From an uncultured Eubacteriales bacterium (GTDB lineage: Bacteria > Bacillota > Clostridia > Oscillospirales > UBA644): a stretch of 64,000 bases of DNA. Positions 19,566-29,235 of the stretch are shown piece by piece. Location: NCBI GenBank assembly GCA_905207625.1, contig CAJLLT010000009.1, positions 9,748-73,747 on the forward strand, given 5' to 3'. The stretch's first letter is position 1. The number at the start of each line of letters is the position of its first letter. The translations under genes were made by a program, and so were the position numbers. Below the pieces are notes generated by a model that saw only the letters and a program-made list of their open reading frames with translations, was not told the origin of the DNA and made no database searches.

Positions 19566-20420
19566 ATGGAGCTTTTTGACGAGATAGTAAAGGAAGTCCG
19601 GAAAAACGGAACCAATATGTTTACTCTCTGCGAGGTCCATAACGGGAACGTCCGGTGTGAAGATCTGCAGAAGACTAACGAGGTCCATGATTGCTATTCA
19701 GTGGCAAAAATGTTCACGGTTACGGCTCTCGGAATGCTTGTGGACAGAGGGCTGCTTGACACATCGGAAAGGATAGTCGATATCTTTGCCGATGAACTTC
19801 CGGAAAAGTACGATGAAAACTGGAACATTGTCACCGTAAAGAATGTGATCAAGCATCAAGGCGGTTTCCCCGGAGGTTTTCTTGACCAGGACTGCGCAAA
19901 TATTCAGGAGAAGTACGGTACGGACGATTTCCTGCGTCTTCTTTTCGAAACTCCCATGGCGTATGTCCCGGCTCAGAGCCATGCGTACTCGGATGCCGCA
20001 TACTATATGCTTTCCCGTGTTGTAACCAAAAAAACGGGGGAGAGAATGGATGACCTCATGATCCGGGAGCTTTTCGCACCGATGAAATTCAGGCAGATGG
20101 CCTGGTGCAAATGCCCCATGGGTTATGTAAACGGCGCCACCGGCCTTCACATAGCCACCCGGGATATGGCAAAACTCGGACAGCTGTATCTCAATGACGG
20201 TTTGTGGGAGGGCAAACGTATCATTTCTGAAAACTGGGTAAATACGGTGTTTACGGAAAGATACGAATTCTGGCCCGTGGCTTCAGGCTTCCACAAAGGC
20301 GGTATGCACGGACAGGAGCTGTACGTAAGCAGGAAGAATAACAGGGTCATAGCTTATCACAGCTGCGATGACGATACCATTGACGCGGTGACAGATCTGC
20401 TGATAAAACTTGACGTGTAA
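19566..20420 (+). CDS. Serine hydrolase of the class C beta-lactamase / PBP-like fold
   Basis: 284 aa with no signal peptide. The catalytic S45-V-A-K48 (SxxK) is clear; the second motif is Y-S-D in AYSDAAYYMLSRV; the third is probably HKGG near the C-terminus (position of KTG). The active-site architecture suggests an esterase or peptidase rather than a true beta-lactamase, and its lack of an export signal fits a cytoplasmic enzyme. It is co-transcribed with pepF. Substrate unknown. Confidence 0.83.
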   Translation: MELFDEIVKEVRKNGTNMFTLCEVHNGNVRCEDLQKTNEVHDCYSVAKMFTVTALGMLVDRGLLDTSERIVDIFADELPEKYDENWNIVTVKNVIKHQGGFPGGFLDQDCANIQEKYGTDDFLRLLFETPMAYVPAQSHAYSDAAYYMLSRVVTKKTGERMDDLMIRELFAPMKFRQMAWCKCPMGYVNGATGLHIATRDMAKLGQLYLNDGLWEGKRIISENWVNTVFTERYEFWPVASGFHKGGMHGQELYVSRKNNRVIAYHSCDDDTIDAVTDLLIKLDV

Positions 20421-20428
20421 TAAAGAAG

Positions 20429-20459
20429 ACCGCAGTCCTGATAAGACTGCGGTTTCTTT
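20429..20459. terminator. Terminator between convergent hydrolase and SASP genes
   Basis: ACCGCAGTC and GACTGCGGT, 9-bp stem, followed by TTCTTT on the plus strand and a T/A-rich stretch on the minus strand. Confidence 0.87.
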
Positions 20460-20472
20460 AAAGAAATGATTC

Positions 20473-20667
20473 TTACTTAAGGCCGTTTTCGTATGCCTGG
20501 ATCATTTTCTTAACCATCTGACCACCAACAGAACCTGCCTGCTTAGAGGTGAGGTCGCCGTTGTAACCGTTCTTCAGGTTAACTCCGACTTCGGAAGCAG
20601 CTTCCATCTTGAATCTGTCAAGAGCTTCGCGAGCCTGGGGAACAAGAGACTGTTTGCTGTTAGACAT
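20473..20667 (-). CDS. Alpha/beta-type small acid-soluble spore protein
   Basis: 64 aa with the SASP pattern: an N-terminal LVPQAREALDRFKMEAASEVGV helix that includes the region cut by the GPR germination protease, and the C-terminal block LTSKQAGSVGGQMVKKMI. These proteins coat and protect spore DNA. AAAGGAG precedes the ATG. Its presence is the strongest evidence that the organism forms endospores. A forespore-type promoter lies upstream. Confidence 0.96.
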   Translation of the reverse strand: MSNSKQSLVPQAREALDRFKMEAASEVGVNLKNGYNGDLTSKQAGSVGGQMVKKMIQAYENGLK

Positions 20668-20754
20668 GTTATTTACACTCCTTTGTGTATTTTACTTTCA
20701 GGCAATGACGAAATCGAATCAGCGGAAATTGCTGTGTTCGTTGCATTGCTCTAT

Positions 20755-20783
20755 TATTATGATTTTCCCGTCGGAAAATATAC
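20755..20783 (-). promoter_or_regulatory. Sigma-G/sigma-F-type forespore promoter of the SASP gene
   Basis: On the minus strand GTATA (20783-20779), a 17-bp spacer and CATAATA (20761-20755) fit the sigma-G consensus G-H-A-T-R / C-A-T-W-M-T-A. The predicted start lies about 80 nt before the SASP ATG. No sigma-A promoter is evident in this gap. Confidence 0.72.
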
Positions 20784-20825
20784 TTTGTTTTTTGCTGTAA
20801 ATTTTTGTAAAAAAGGAGGAAATAT

Positions 20826-22283
20826 ATGTATACCGCTGAGATTTTCAAAGACGGAAAGAGGATCATTTCGGATTTTGAACACGGCGCGACAGTTGCCGAT
20901 ATTATTTCCTCCGCCGCTGTTCCCGTAAGACTCGGATGCGGAGGCAGAGGCAGCTGCGGCAAATGCAGGGTCCGGATCTCCGGTGAGATATCTCAGCCCT
21001 CGGATTCCGAAAAAAAGCATCTTTCTCAGGAAGAACTCTTGTCGGGAGTCCGTCTCGCATGCCGGACAAAATGCTTCGGAAATGTAAAAATATATCTTTA
21101 CGGTACGGAGTATTCCCCGAAAAATGGAGATCTTCCGGATATGACAGTAACGAAACCTCTGACCGGGGAAAAAAGATGTACGGTCGGGGTCGTTGACATC
21201 GGTACTACCACCGTTCACGGCTACAATGTTTCTATGCCCGAGGGAAGGATCATTTCCGGGTTCTGCGTGGAAAATCCCCAACGCGTACACGGTTCGGATG
21301 TTATCTCACGGCTGACATTTGCTTCAGCAGGAGGAACAGCGCGGCTGAGGTCGGAGATCCGGAACTGTATAAAAGAGAATTGCCCGGATGCGGATTTTTT
21401 CGTTCTTACCGGAAATACGGTAATGTTGCATTTTTATTTCGGACTTGATACCTCCGGTTTTGAAGGCTATCCGTTTGAACCCGAGACTCTTTTCGGGGGC
21501 ATATACGAGGGAAATACCTTTGTTATGCCCTGCATTTCCGCTTTTATCGGCGCCGATACCCTCTGCGCCGTTTCTGCCGTTGATCTGCCCGGTTACAGAT
21601 GTGCGCTCATGACTGATCTGGGAACGAACGGGGAAACGGTCCTTTTCCGTGACGGCAGGTTTTATGCCTGTTCCACAGCCGCAGGTCCCGTATTCGAGGG
21701 CGGCGGTATAAGCTGCGGCATGCCTTATTCTCCGGGAGCTGTTGACAGGGTGTGGTTTGAGCGGGGAAAGATGAAGTATTCCGTAGTCGGAGATTCTGAA
21801 CCTGTGGGGCTTTGCGGTACAGGCGTCATTTCAGCCGTTTCTTCGATGATATCCTGCGGCGCTGTAAGCGAGACGGGCTTTCTTCCGGAACCTTTCCGTA
21901 TAGGAAATTCTCCCGTAAGCATCACTCAGGAGGATATACAGTCGGTCCTTCTGGCAAAAGCCGCCGTCAGGGCGGGAATTGAGACTCTTTTTGCCGAAAG
22001 CGGAACAAAAGCGGAGCAGATCGGAGCTTTCTTCCTTGCCGGATCTCTCGGCAGCTCTGTTTCGGTCCGTGACGCTGTTATCACGGGTCTTATACCACCA
22101 CTGTCTGCCAAAAGAGCTTCCGCCGCCGGAAATGCCGCTCTTCATGGGGCTTTGGGTTTTCTTTTTGATTCGGACAGGCTTGAGGCCGCAATAAAACTGA
22201 TTCCGGAAGTGAAAGTTATTGAACTTTCGGGTAATCCCGGGTTTGAAAAGATATTTGTTGAAAATATGAAATTCGATATATAG
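20826..22283 (+). CDS. 2Fe-2S / ASKHA-domain protein (RACo-like, DUF4445)
   Basis: 485 aa. The N-terminal domain has plant-type [2Fe-2S] ligands C38, C44, C47 and C79. The rest is an ASKHA ATPase-like fold: VVDIGTTTVHGYNV, LTGNTVMLHFYFG, MTDLGTNGE and FLAGSLGSSV are recognisable. The family contains RACo/RamA reductive activators that reduce Co(II) corrinoid proteins with ATP. No corrinoid protein or methyltransferase is encoded in the window, so the partner is unknown. AAGGAGG lies 7 nt before the ATG; the gene stands alone. Confidence 0.85.
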   Translation: MYTAEIFKDGKRIISDFEHGATVADIISSAAVPVRLGCGGRGSCGKCRVRISGEISQPSDSEKKHLSQEELLSGVRLACRTKCFGNVKIYLYGTEYSPKNGDLPDMTVTKPLTGEKRCTVGVVDIGTTTVHGYNVSMPEGRIISGFCVENPQRVHGSDVISRLTFASAGGTARLRSEIRNCIKENCPDADFFVLTGNTVMLHFYFGLDTSGFEGYPFEPETLFGGIYEGNTFVMPCISAFIGADTLCAVSAVDLPGYRCALMTDLGTNGETVLFRDGRFYACSTAAGPVFEGGGISCGMPYSPGAVDRVWFERGKMKYSVVGDSEPVGLCGTGVISAVSSMISCGAVSETGFLPEPFRIGNSPVSITQEDIQSVLLAKAAVRAGIETLFAESGTKAEQIGAFFLAGSLGSSVSVRDAVITGLIPPLSAKRASAAGNAALHGALGFLFDSDRLEAAIKLIPEVKVIELSGNPGFEKIFVENMKFDI

Positions 22284-22330
22284 GGTTATCTGTGCATCGT
22301 TGATCCGGAAGTCAGCAGTTTATAAAAAAT

Positions 22331-22364
22331 ATTCCCCGACAACCGTCGGGGAATACTCTTTTTT
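22331..22364. terminator. Terminator between the ASKHA gene and the first lipoprotein gene
   Basis: ATTCCCCGAC and GTCGGGGAAT, 10-bp stem with an AACC loop, followed by ACTCTTTTTT; A-rich on the other side, so probably bidirectional. Confidence 0.9.
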
Positions 22365-22373
22365 CAGTATATG

Positions 22374-23741
22374 TTAGTTATTGAAAACCTGGTCAAGGTC
22401 TCTCTGCACCTGATTGGAAATTGCGGAGAGCGCGGAGCTGTAGGACTGTCCCTTACCGATATTTACAAGAGCCTGAACAAGGGCAGTATTGGAGGCGGAA
22501 AGGGGATATCCCGCACCGGTGAAGTTACCGTGAACGCTCTCTTCGTAGTAGCATGAGTAGCTGTCGTCGGAGAAGAAGTTGTTTCTTTTGTCGGTAGCAC
22601 GTCTCAGTGCGAGGGGCGCGTCCTCAAGTTCGGAAAAATAGAGGCTCATGAAATTGCCCGCCTCATCGGGGTCTCTGCCTACGGGTACGCAGAGCATCCG
22701 GGTTCCGGACATGAATGACGAGTAGAATTTTTCTCCGGGTTTTACATCGCTTCCGGTGGGGAAGGGAATGTAGTAAATATCTTCGTAATTTTTGATGGTT
22801 TCATTGTAGATGGCGGTAGAGCCCTGGAATATCGTGGCTTTTCCGTTGGAGAAGAAACCGGAGTTTACGTCCTCTTTTACGACGCAGTCCTTACCTTCTA
22901 TCGCTGCAGCCCACGCCAGAGCATTGACTGTACGGGTATCGGTCAGCATGGAAAATTTCCAGGAGCCGGATTCGTTGTTGTAAAGCGTTCCGCCGTTGGC
23001 AAAGATCGAGGAATACATGAAGGTGGACTCGTCCTGATATATCTCCATGCCGTAGATAGGTTCGTCCAGGGACATATCGCAGACAGTGTCAAGGTATGAG
23101 GAGAAATTGGAGAAGGTCCACTTGCCCTCTTTGTACAGCTGCCAGGGGTCATCGGCGTTGAACTGTTTCACGAGATTGGCATTGTAGAACATATATCCGT
23201 TCCCGACATACTCGGGCTGCCACGCGCCATCACATTTCATGGCATAGGTCTTGCCGTCGTCAAAGGTCACTGCCTTCAGGTAATCGGGGGATCCGTATAT
23301 CTCGGTCTCGGACAGATCAACGTTTGTAAGGTCATTGAAAGCCCAGAGAAGATCAAGCTTGTAAAAATTGTATATGACTGCGTTTGAAAGGTCAATGAAC
23401 ATCGACTTATCGGTTCCGGCAAGCAGAGACATAAGTATATTTCCGTCCTTGTCGGTATGGGAACCGGCAATACCCTCTATGGACTTTACGTTATACTTCT
23501 CAATGAAATTTTTGTAGTGTTTGAGCAGGGCCTCACCGTAGTTGGTTGCCGCGGTTCCCGATCCGTCATCATCTTCGGAAGGAACATAGGCATTCACCCA
23601 TCCGCAGGTGTAATAAATGGTCTGACCGCCGAAATCCACGTCTTCGCTTATTCTGTAAACGAACTTGTCTTCCTTCACACAGGCGGAAAACAGTGTCAGG
23701 CAGAGCAGGGAAACAACCAGTACCGCAAAAAATCTCTTCAT
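22374..23741 (-). CDS. Extracellular solute-binding-protein-like lipoprotein A
   Basis: 455 aa. The N-terminus is a lipoprotein signal with lipobox LFSAC (Cys21). The body resembles family 1 ABC solute-binding proteins: a long two-lobe sequence with DDPWQLYKEGKWTF and GNGYMFYNANLVKQF stretches and a late IPFPTGSDV-type segment. No ABC permease or ATPase lies nearby. It is a close paralog of the next gene on the same strand (24022-25392), sharing long stretches and even the signal-peptide style. Ligand unknown. Confidence 0.75.
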   Translation of the reverse strand: MKRFFAVLVVSLLCLTLFSACVKEDKFVYRISEDVDFGGQTIYYTCGWVNAYVPSEDDDGSGTAATNYGEALLKHYKNFIEKYNVKSIEGIAGSHTDKDGNILMSLLAGTDKSMFIDLSNAVIYNFYKLDLLWAFNDLTNVDLSETEIYGSPDYLKAVTFDDGKTYAMKCDGAWQPEYVGNGYMFYNANLVKQFNADDPWQLYKEGKWTFSNFSSYLDTVCDMSLDEPIYGMEIYQDESTFMYSSIFANGGTLYNNESGSWKFSMLTDTRTVNALAWAAAIEGKDCVVKEDVNSGFFSNGKATIFQGSTAIYNETIKNYEDIYYIPFPTGSDVKPGEKFYSSFMSGTRMLCVPVGRDPDEAGNFMSLYFSELEDAPLALRRATDKRNNFFSDDSYSCYYEESVHGNFTGAGYPLSASNTALVQALVNIGKGQSYSSALSAISNQVQRDLDQVFNN

Positions 23742-23863
23742 TATGCAATCTCCTTGATTTGCGTCGTCACAGCATTCGCAGCAACGATCTCTTTACCTAC
23801 GGGAAAACTTTTTGTCCGATCCGAAAAACACCTCAGGCGGACATTCCCGTTCAGAGTATACAT

Positions 23864-23892
23864 ATTATAGCACAAAAAGCCCCGGGAATCAA
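23864..23892 (-). promoter_or_regulatory. Promoter of lipoprotein A
   Basis: TTGATT, 17 bp, TATAAT; about 115 nt of leader precede the start codon. Confidence 0.85.
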
Positions 23893-23979
23893 TATTGATG
23901 CTTCCGTTTTTACAAAAAAGTCGAAATAATGAGGGTTTTTTCCATGCTCAGGTTCCGGCAGAGAGTATCCTTTTCCCGA

Positions 23980-24009
23980 CAAAAAACGGGACCGGCAAAA
24001 GCCGGTCCC
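23980..24009 (-). terminator. Terminator of lipoprotein B
   Basis: GGGACCGGC/GCCGGTCCC with a TTTT loop, followed on the minus strand by GTTTTTTG. Confidence 0.92.
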
Positions 24010-24021
24010 CGGTTAAGGATT

Positions 24022-25392
24022 TTATTTTCTGTTGAGCGTTTCGTCCAGTTCTCTCTGCACCTGAGTTGCTATTGCGGAAAGCACTGAGGAGTATGAAGCG
24101 CCGTTGCCGACATTGACGAGAGCGCTCGTGATAGATGCCGAGGAGATGTTGAGGGGGTAGCCCGTGCCGATGCTGTTGACCTTCTTTGTCGCGTTTACGT
24201 AATAGTTGTAGCTGTCGTCGGAGAAGAACTTGTTTCTGTAGTCCTGTCTCTGTCTTATCGCCAGCGGGTAGTCCTCAAAGTCGGAAAAGTAAAGGCTCAT
24301 GAAATATCCGGCTTCATCCGGATCTCTGTCCGCAGGCACGCACATTGTACGTGTGCCTCCGAGATATGTGGAATAGTTTTCTTCACCGGCGGAAACACTT
24401 GATCCTGTGGGGAAGGGAATGAAATACACGTCGGTAAGTTCTTTTATCGCTTCAAAATAGATTGATTCGTATCCGTGGTAGATAGTGGCTCTTCCCAGGG
24501 TGAATTTATCCTGGTTCGGATCTTCCTTTGCCACATTGTCCTTGGTGGTTATTGATGATGCCCAGGAAAGTGCGGCAACGCTTCTTCCGTCCGAAAGCAG
24601 CGAGTACTGCCAGGAGCCGGAATCATTGTTGTATATCGTGCCTCCGTTAGCGAATACCGCCGAATAGAAGAGTGTCGCCCAGCTTCCGGATATTTCAAGG
24701 CCGTATATGGGCTCTTCTCTGGTCATATCGCTTACGGAGTCAAGGTATGAGGAGAAATTGGAGAAGGTCCATTTCCCGTCTTTGTACAGCTGCCAGGGGT
24801 CGTCGGCTCCGAATTGTCTGACGAGGTTTGCGTTATAGAACATAAGACCGTTACCCACGCTCTCGTCGTTCCATGCGCCCATAAGCTTCATGCCGTATGT
24901 TTTGCCGTCGTTGAACGTCACCGATCTGAGATATTCCGGTGTTCCGTAGATATCCGTGTCTTCAAGGTTTACATTTGTCAGGTCGTTGAATGCCCACAGA
25001 AGGTTGAGTTTGTAAAAATTATAAATCGTTGCCTGGTTCAGGTCCAGGAACATGGATTTGTTTGTTCCGGCAAGCAACGTCATGAGGATCGATCCGTCGC
25101 TGTCGCCGTAGTTGCCGGTAATACCTTCAATGGATTTCACGTTGTAGGTTGAAATGAATTTCTTGTAATGTTTCCTGAACGCCTCCGTATAGTTGTCGGA
25201 AGCCGAACCCGATCCGTCGTCGTCCAGTTCCGGAACGAAGTTCTGCGGCCAGCCCGAGGTGAAGTATATGGTCTCGTTTCCGAAATCCACGTCTCCGCTT
25301 ATTCTGTAAACGAATTTATCCTCGGTCTTGCAGGCCGAAAACAGTATCAGGCACGCTACGGCAACGCCGAAAGCCGCCAGTATTCTTTTCAT
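24022..25392 (-). CDS. Extracellular solute-binding-protein-like lipoprotein B
   Basis: 456 aa, signal peptide with lipobox LFSAC and lysine two residues after the cysteine. It is paralogous to lipoprotein A along its whole length (shared DDPWQLYK-GKWTFSNFSSYLD and RDPDEAG-FMSLYFS stretches) and has its own promoter and terminator, so the pair is a tandem duplication with separate control. No transporter partner is seen. It could be a substrate-capturing protein working with a distant permease, or a sensor. Confidence 0.75.
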   Translation of the reverse strand: MKRILAAFGVAVACLILFSACKTEDKFVYRISGDVDFGNETIYFTSGWPQNFVPELDDDGSGSASDNYTEAFRKHYKKFISTYNVKSIEGITGNYGDSDGSILMTLLAGTNKSMFLDLNQATIYNFYKLNLLWAFNDLTNVNLEDTDIYGTPEYLRSVTFNDGKTYGMKLMGAWNDESVGNGLMFYNANLVRQFGADDPWQLYKDGKWTFSNFSSYLDSVSDMTREEPIYGLEISGSWATLFYSAVFANGGTIYNNDSGSWQYSLLSDGRSVAALSWASSITTKDNVAKEDPNQDKFTLGRATIYHGYESIYFEAIKELTDVYFIPFPTGSSVSAGEENYSTYLGGTRTMCVPADRDPDEAGYFMSLYFSDFEDYPLAIRQRQDYRNKFFSDDSYNYYVNATKKVNSIGTGYPLNISSASITSALVNVGNGASYSSVLSAIATQVQRELDETLNRK

Positions 25393-25425
25393 AAAGCGTC
25401 ATCTCCAATCTGTATACTCGCTACA

Positions 25426-25454
25426 ATTATACCACTTTTTCGTCTGCAAGTCAA
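25426..25454 (-). promoter_or_regulatory. Promoter of lipoprotein B
   Basis: TTGACT, 17 bp, TATAAT on the minus strand. Confidence 0.9.
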
Positions 25455-25558
25455 TAGTTATTTCAGAGTCCGGATACATTTTGTCTATTCTGACGAAGTT
25501 TTTCTGATCCGTGGCTCCTGCGGAGTTTCGACAATTTCACGAAATTTCTCAGTCCCAC

Positions 25559-25587
25559 TTTACAAAACGCAAAAAAAATGCTATTAT
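25559..25587 (+). promoter_or_regulatory. Promoter of nifJ
   Basis: TTTACA, 17 bp, TATTAT; about 45 nt of leader and a strong AGGAGG before the ATG. Confidence 0.8.
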
Positions 25588-25640
25588 ATACCCGATACAT
25601 TGAAAACTTATGCATTCAATCAACTTAGGAGGAAAAATAC

Positions 25641-28600
25641 ATGGCAAGAAAAAAACTTTCCATGGACGGCAACACCGCCGCGGCGCACGTAAGTTATGCC
25701 TTTACCGAAGTCGCTGCGATCTATCCCATCACGCCTTCCAGCGTTATGGCTGAGTTGACCGATTCATGGTCCGCTACCGGATTGAAAAACATCTTCGGTG
25801 AGAAGGTCAAGGTCATGGAGATGCAGTCCGAAGCCGGTGCCGCCGGTACCGTTCACGGAAGCCTTGCGGCCGGTGCCCTGACCACCACCTTTACCGCATC
25901 CCAGGGACTTCTTCTGATGATCCCCAATATGTATAAGATCGCCGGCGAACTGCTGCCCTGCGTTATCCACGTCAGCGCACGTTGCGTCGCTTCCCACGCT
26001 CTTAACATTTTCGGCGATCACTCCGACGTTTATGCCTGCCGCCAGACCGGCTTTGCGATGCTGGCTGAGACCAATCCCCAGGAAGTTATGGATCTGGGTG
26101 CCGTTGCGCATCTGTCCGCAATAAAAGGAAGAGTTCCCTTCCTGAACTTCTTTGACGGCTTCCGTACTTCCCACGAAATACAGAAGATCGAGGTCTGGGA
26201 CTACGACGAACTTGCTTCCATGATCGACAAGGACGCCGTTGCCGCATTCAGAGCACACGCTCTCAACCCCGAGCATCCCGCTCTCCGCGGTTCCGCTGAA
26301 AACGGAGATATCTTCTTCCAGCACAGAGAGGCCTGCAACAAGTACTACGATGAACTGCCCGCAGTTGTCGAGGATTACATGAACCAGGTCAACGCGAAAC
26401 TGGGTACGGATTACAAACTGTTTAACTACTACGGCGATCCCGAGGCTGACAGAGTCATAGTTGCTATGGGTTCTGTCTGCGATGTCGCTGAGGAAGTTAT
26501 TGACTATATGCGTGCCGCAGGGGAGAAGGTCGGTCTTGTCAAAGTCCGTCTGTATCGTCCCTTTGTTCCCGAAAAGCTTATCGAGGCTATTCCGAAGACT
26601 GCGAAGAAGATCGCTGTTCTCGACCGCACCAAGGAACCCGGTTCCCAGGGCGAGCCTCTGTTCCTCGACGTTGTGACCGCTCTTGCTACTCACGGCGTTC
26701 AGGCTAAGGTTGTGGGCGGACGCTACGGTCTCGGTTCCAAAGATACCACCCCCGCAAGCATCTTTGCGGTTTACGAAAACCTCAAAAAGGACGAGCCCAA
26801 GAGCAACTTCACCATCGGAATCGTTGATGACGTTACCGGACTTTCCCTTGAAGAGAAACCCGCTCCCGATACCTCTGCGAAGGGTACCATTTCCTGCAAA
26901 TTCTGGGGTCTTGGCGGCGACGGTACCGTCGGTGCGAACAAGAACTCCATCAAGATCATCGGTGACCATACCGATAAATATATCCAGGCATACTTCCAGT
27001 ATGACTCAAAGAAGACCGGCGGTGTGACCATTTCTCACCTGCGTTTCGGCGACAGCCCGATCAAGTCTCCTTATTACATCAACAAGGCTGACTTCGTTGC
27101 ATGTCACAACCCCTCCTACATCGTCAAGGGTTACAAGATTGTCCGTGACGTCAAGCCCGGAGGCACATTCCTGCTGAACTGCCAGTGGACTCCCGAAGAG
27201 CTTGAAAAGCATCTTCCCGACGAGACCAAGAAATATATTGCCGAAAACAACATTCAGTTCTATACCGTAAACGCTATAGACAAGGCCCGTGAGATCGGTA
27301 TGGGCAAGAGAACAAATACCATTCTCCAGTCCGCCTTCTTCAAACTTGCCAATATCATGCCTATCAGCGAAGCCGTTGACTACATGAAGTATATGGCAAA
27401 GAAGTCCTACTCCAAGAAGGGCGAAGCCGTAGTCAACATGAACTACGCCGCTATCGATGCCGGTGTTGAAGCTATTGTCAAGGTCAACGTTCCCGATTCC
27501 TGGAAGAATATTCAGGTCAGAGAACAGAAGGTTGAGATCACCGGAGACCGTCCCGAACTGGTCAAGTTTGTCAAGGATATAGTAGTTCCCGTTTCCAAGA
27601 TGGACGGAGATTCTCTGCCCGTTTCCGCATTTACCGATATCGTTGACGGCACTATGCCTCAGGGTGCTGCCGCATATGAGAAGCGCGGCGTTGCGGTTGA
27701 CGTTCCCGAATGGATCCCCGAAAACTGTATCCAGTGTAACTCCTGCTCCTTTGTTTGCCCCCATGCCACCATCCGTCCCTTCGCGATGACCGAAGAAGAG
27801 GCTGCAGAGGCTCCCGCAAGCACCAAGTTTGCGGATAAACCCGTCATGAAGACCAACTACAAGTTCACCATGTCCGTAAGTCCTCTGGACTGCATGGGCT
27901 GCGCTCTTTGCGTCAAGGCTTGCCCCGTAAACAACAAGGCTGCAAAGGACGGCACCGACAAGGTCGCTCTCCGTATGGTTCCCCAGGAAAGCCAGAGCGC
28001 ACAGCAGGCGGCATTTGACTACGCCGTTGCCAATGTTTCCGAGAAGCCTGAGCTTATAAACAACACTGTCAAGGGCAGCCAGTTCAAGCAGCCTCTGCTT
28101 GAGTTCTCCGGCTCCTGCGCTGGTTGTGCCGAGACCTCCTATGCGAGACTTATAACTCAGCTCTTCGGCGAAAGAATGTATATTTCCAACGCTACCGGAT
28201 GCTCTTCCATCTGGGGTGGTTCCGCTCCCGCTACTCCTTACACCGTAAACCGTGAGACCAAGAAAGGTCCCGCGTGGGCAAACTCCCTGTTTGAGGATAA
28301 CGCCGAACACGGTCTTGGTATGTACCTGGGACAGAAAGCCATCAGAGAAAAGCTTATCAGCTATGTCAAAGAGCTTTCCGAAAAGGTTGAAGATGCCGAT
28401 AAGAAGGCAATTATTGACGAATATCTGAATACCGTTGATGACGGTAAGGCAAACTCCGCTGCTGCCGAGAAGCTTGTCAACATGCTTGAGAATTGCGGCT
28501 GCGACTGCGAACTCAGAGCAAAGATACTCGATGAAAAGGACTACCTCGCCAAGAAGTCCGTATGGATCTTCGGTGGTGACGGCTGGGCTTATGATATCGG

Positions 28601-29219
28601 CTTCGGAGGTCTTGACCATGTTCTTGCTTCCGGTGAAGATGTAAACGTCATGGTGTTCGATACCGAAGTGTACTCCAACACCGGCGGACAGGCTTCCAAG
28701 GCTTCCAATATCGGTCAGGTTGCTCAGTTCGCTGCCGCAGGTAAGGCGATAGGCAAGAAGAATCTCGCCGAAATCGCAATGTCCTACGGTTATGTATATG
28801 TAGCTCAGATCGCCATGGGCGCCGATATGAACCAGACTCTCAAGGCTATGTCCGAGGCTGAAGCATATCACGGTCCGTCTCTGATCATCGGCTATGCACC
28901 CTGCGAAATGCACGGTGTCAAGGGCGGTATGACCAACTGCCAGCTGGAGATGAAGAGAGCGGTCGATGCCGGTTACTGGCAGATGTTCAGGTTCAATCCT
29001 GCGCTGAAGCTTGAAGGCAAGAACCCCTTCACCATAGACAGCAAGGCTCCCACCGCCGATTACAAGCAGTTCATTGAGAGTGAGACCCGTTACAGCCGTC
29101 TTGAACTTGCGTTCCCCGACAGGGCGGCGGTTCTCTTTGACAAGGCTGAGCAGGCTGCAAAAGACAAGTATGCCAGAATGCTCAAACTCAAAGAACTTTA
29201 CGAAGTCAGCGATAAATAA
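25641..29219 (+). CDS. nifJ: Pyruvate:ferredoxin (flavodoxin) oxidoreductase
   Basis: 1192 aa, the full single-chain form. It oxidatively decarboxylates pyruvate with CoA to acetyl-CoA and reduces ferredoxin. Domains in order are the TPP pyrimidine-binding domain (AAIYPITPSSVMAEL), the CoA-binding domain, the gamma-type domain, an 8Fe-8S ferredoxin domain with CIQCNSCSFVCPH and CMGCALCVKACPV, and the TPP pyrophosphate domain with CAGCAETSYARL, GCSSIWG and FGGDGWAYDIGFGG. It is the central fermentative enzyme of anaerobes. Codon use is strongly biased compared with neighbours, as expected for high expression. Confidence 0.97.
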   Translation: MARKKLSMDGNTAAAHVSYAFTEVAAIYPITPSSVMAELTDSWSATGLKNIFGEKVKVMEMQSEAGAAGTVHGSLAAGALTTTFTASQGLLLMIPNMYKIAGELLPCVIHVSARCVASHALNIFGDHSDVYACRQTGFAMLAETNPQEVMDLGAVAHLSAIKGRVPFLNFFDGFRTSHEIQKIEVWDYDELASMIDKDAVAAFRAHALNPEHPALRGSAENGDIFFQHREACNKYYDELPAVVEDYMNQVNAKLGTDYKLFNYYGDPEADRVIVAMGSVCDVAEEVIDYMRAAGEKVGLVKVRLYRPFVPEKLIEAIPKTAKKIAVLDRTKEPGSQGEPLFLDVVTALATHGVQAKVVGGRYGLGSKDTTPASIFAVYENLKKDEPKSNFTIGIVDDVTGLSLEEKPAPDTSAKGTISCKFWGLGGDGTVGANKNSIKIIGDHTDKYIQAYFQYDSKKTGGVTISHLRFGDSPIKSPYYINKADFVACHNPSYIVKGYKIVRDVKPGGTFLLNCQWTPEELEKHLPDETKKYIAENNIQFYTVNAIDKAREIGMGKRTNTILQSAFFKLANIMPISEAVDYMKYMAKKSYSKKGEAVVNMNYAAIDAGVEAIVKVNVPDSWKNIQVREQKVEITGDRPELVKFVKDIVVPVSKMDGDSLPVSAFTDIVDGTMPQGAAAYEKRGVAVDVPEWIPENCIQCNSCSFVCPHATIRPFAMTEEEAAEAPASTKFADKPVMKTNYKFTMSVSPLDCMGCALCVKACPVNNKAAKDGTDKVALRMVPQESQSAQQAAFDYAVANVSEKPELINNTVKGSQFKQPLLEFSGSCAGCAETSYARLITQLFGERMYISNATGCSSIWGGSAPATPYTVNRETKKGPAWANSLFEDNAEHGLGMYLGQKAIREKLISYVKELSEKVEDADKKAIIDEYLNTVDDGKANSAAAEKLVNMLENCGCDCELRAKILDEKDYLAKKSVWIFGGDGWAYDIGFGGLDHVLASGEDVNVMVFDTEVYSNTGGQASKASNIGQVAQFAAAGKAIGKKNLAEIAMSYGYVYVAQIAMGADMNQTLKAMSEAEAYHGPSLIIGYAPCEMHGVKGGMTNCQLEMKRAVDAGYWQMFRFNPALKLEGKNPFTIDSKAPTADYKQFIESETRYSRLELAFPDRAAVLFDKAEQAAKDKYARMLKLKELYEVSDK

Positions 29220-29235
29220 GAGTTTTCTTACTCCA

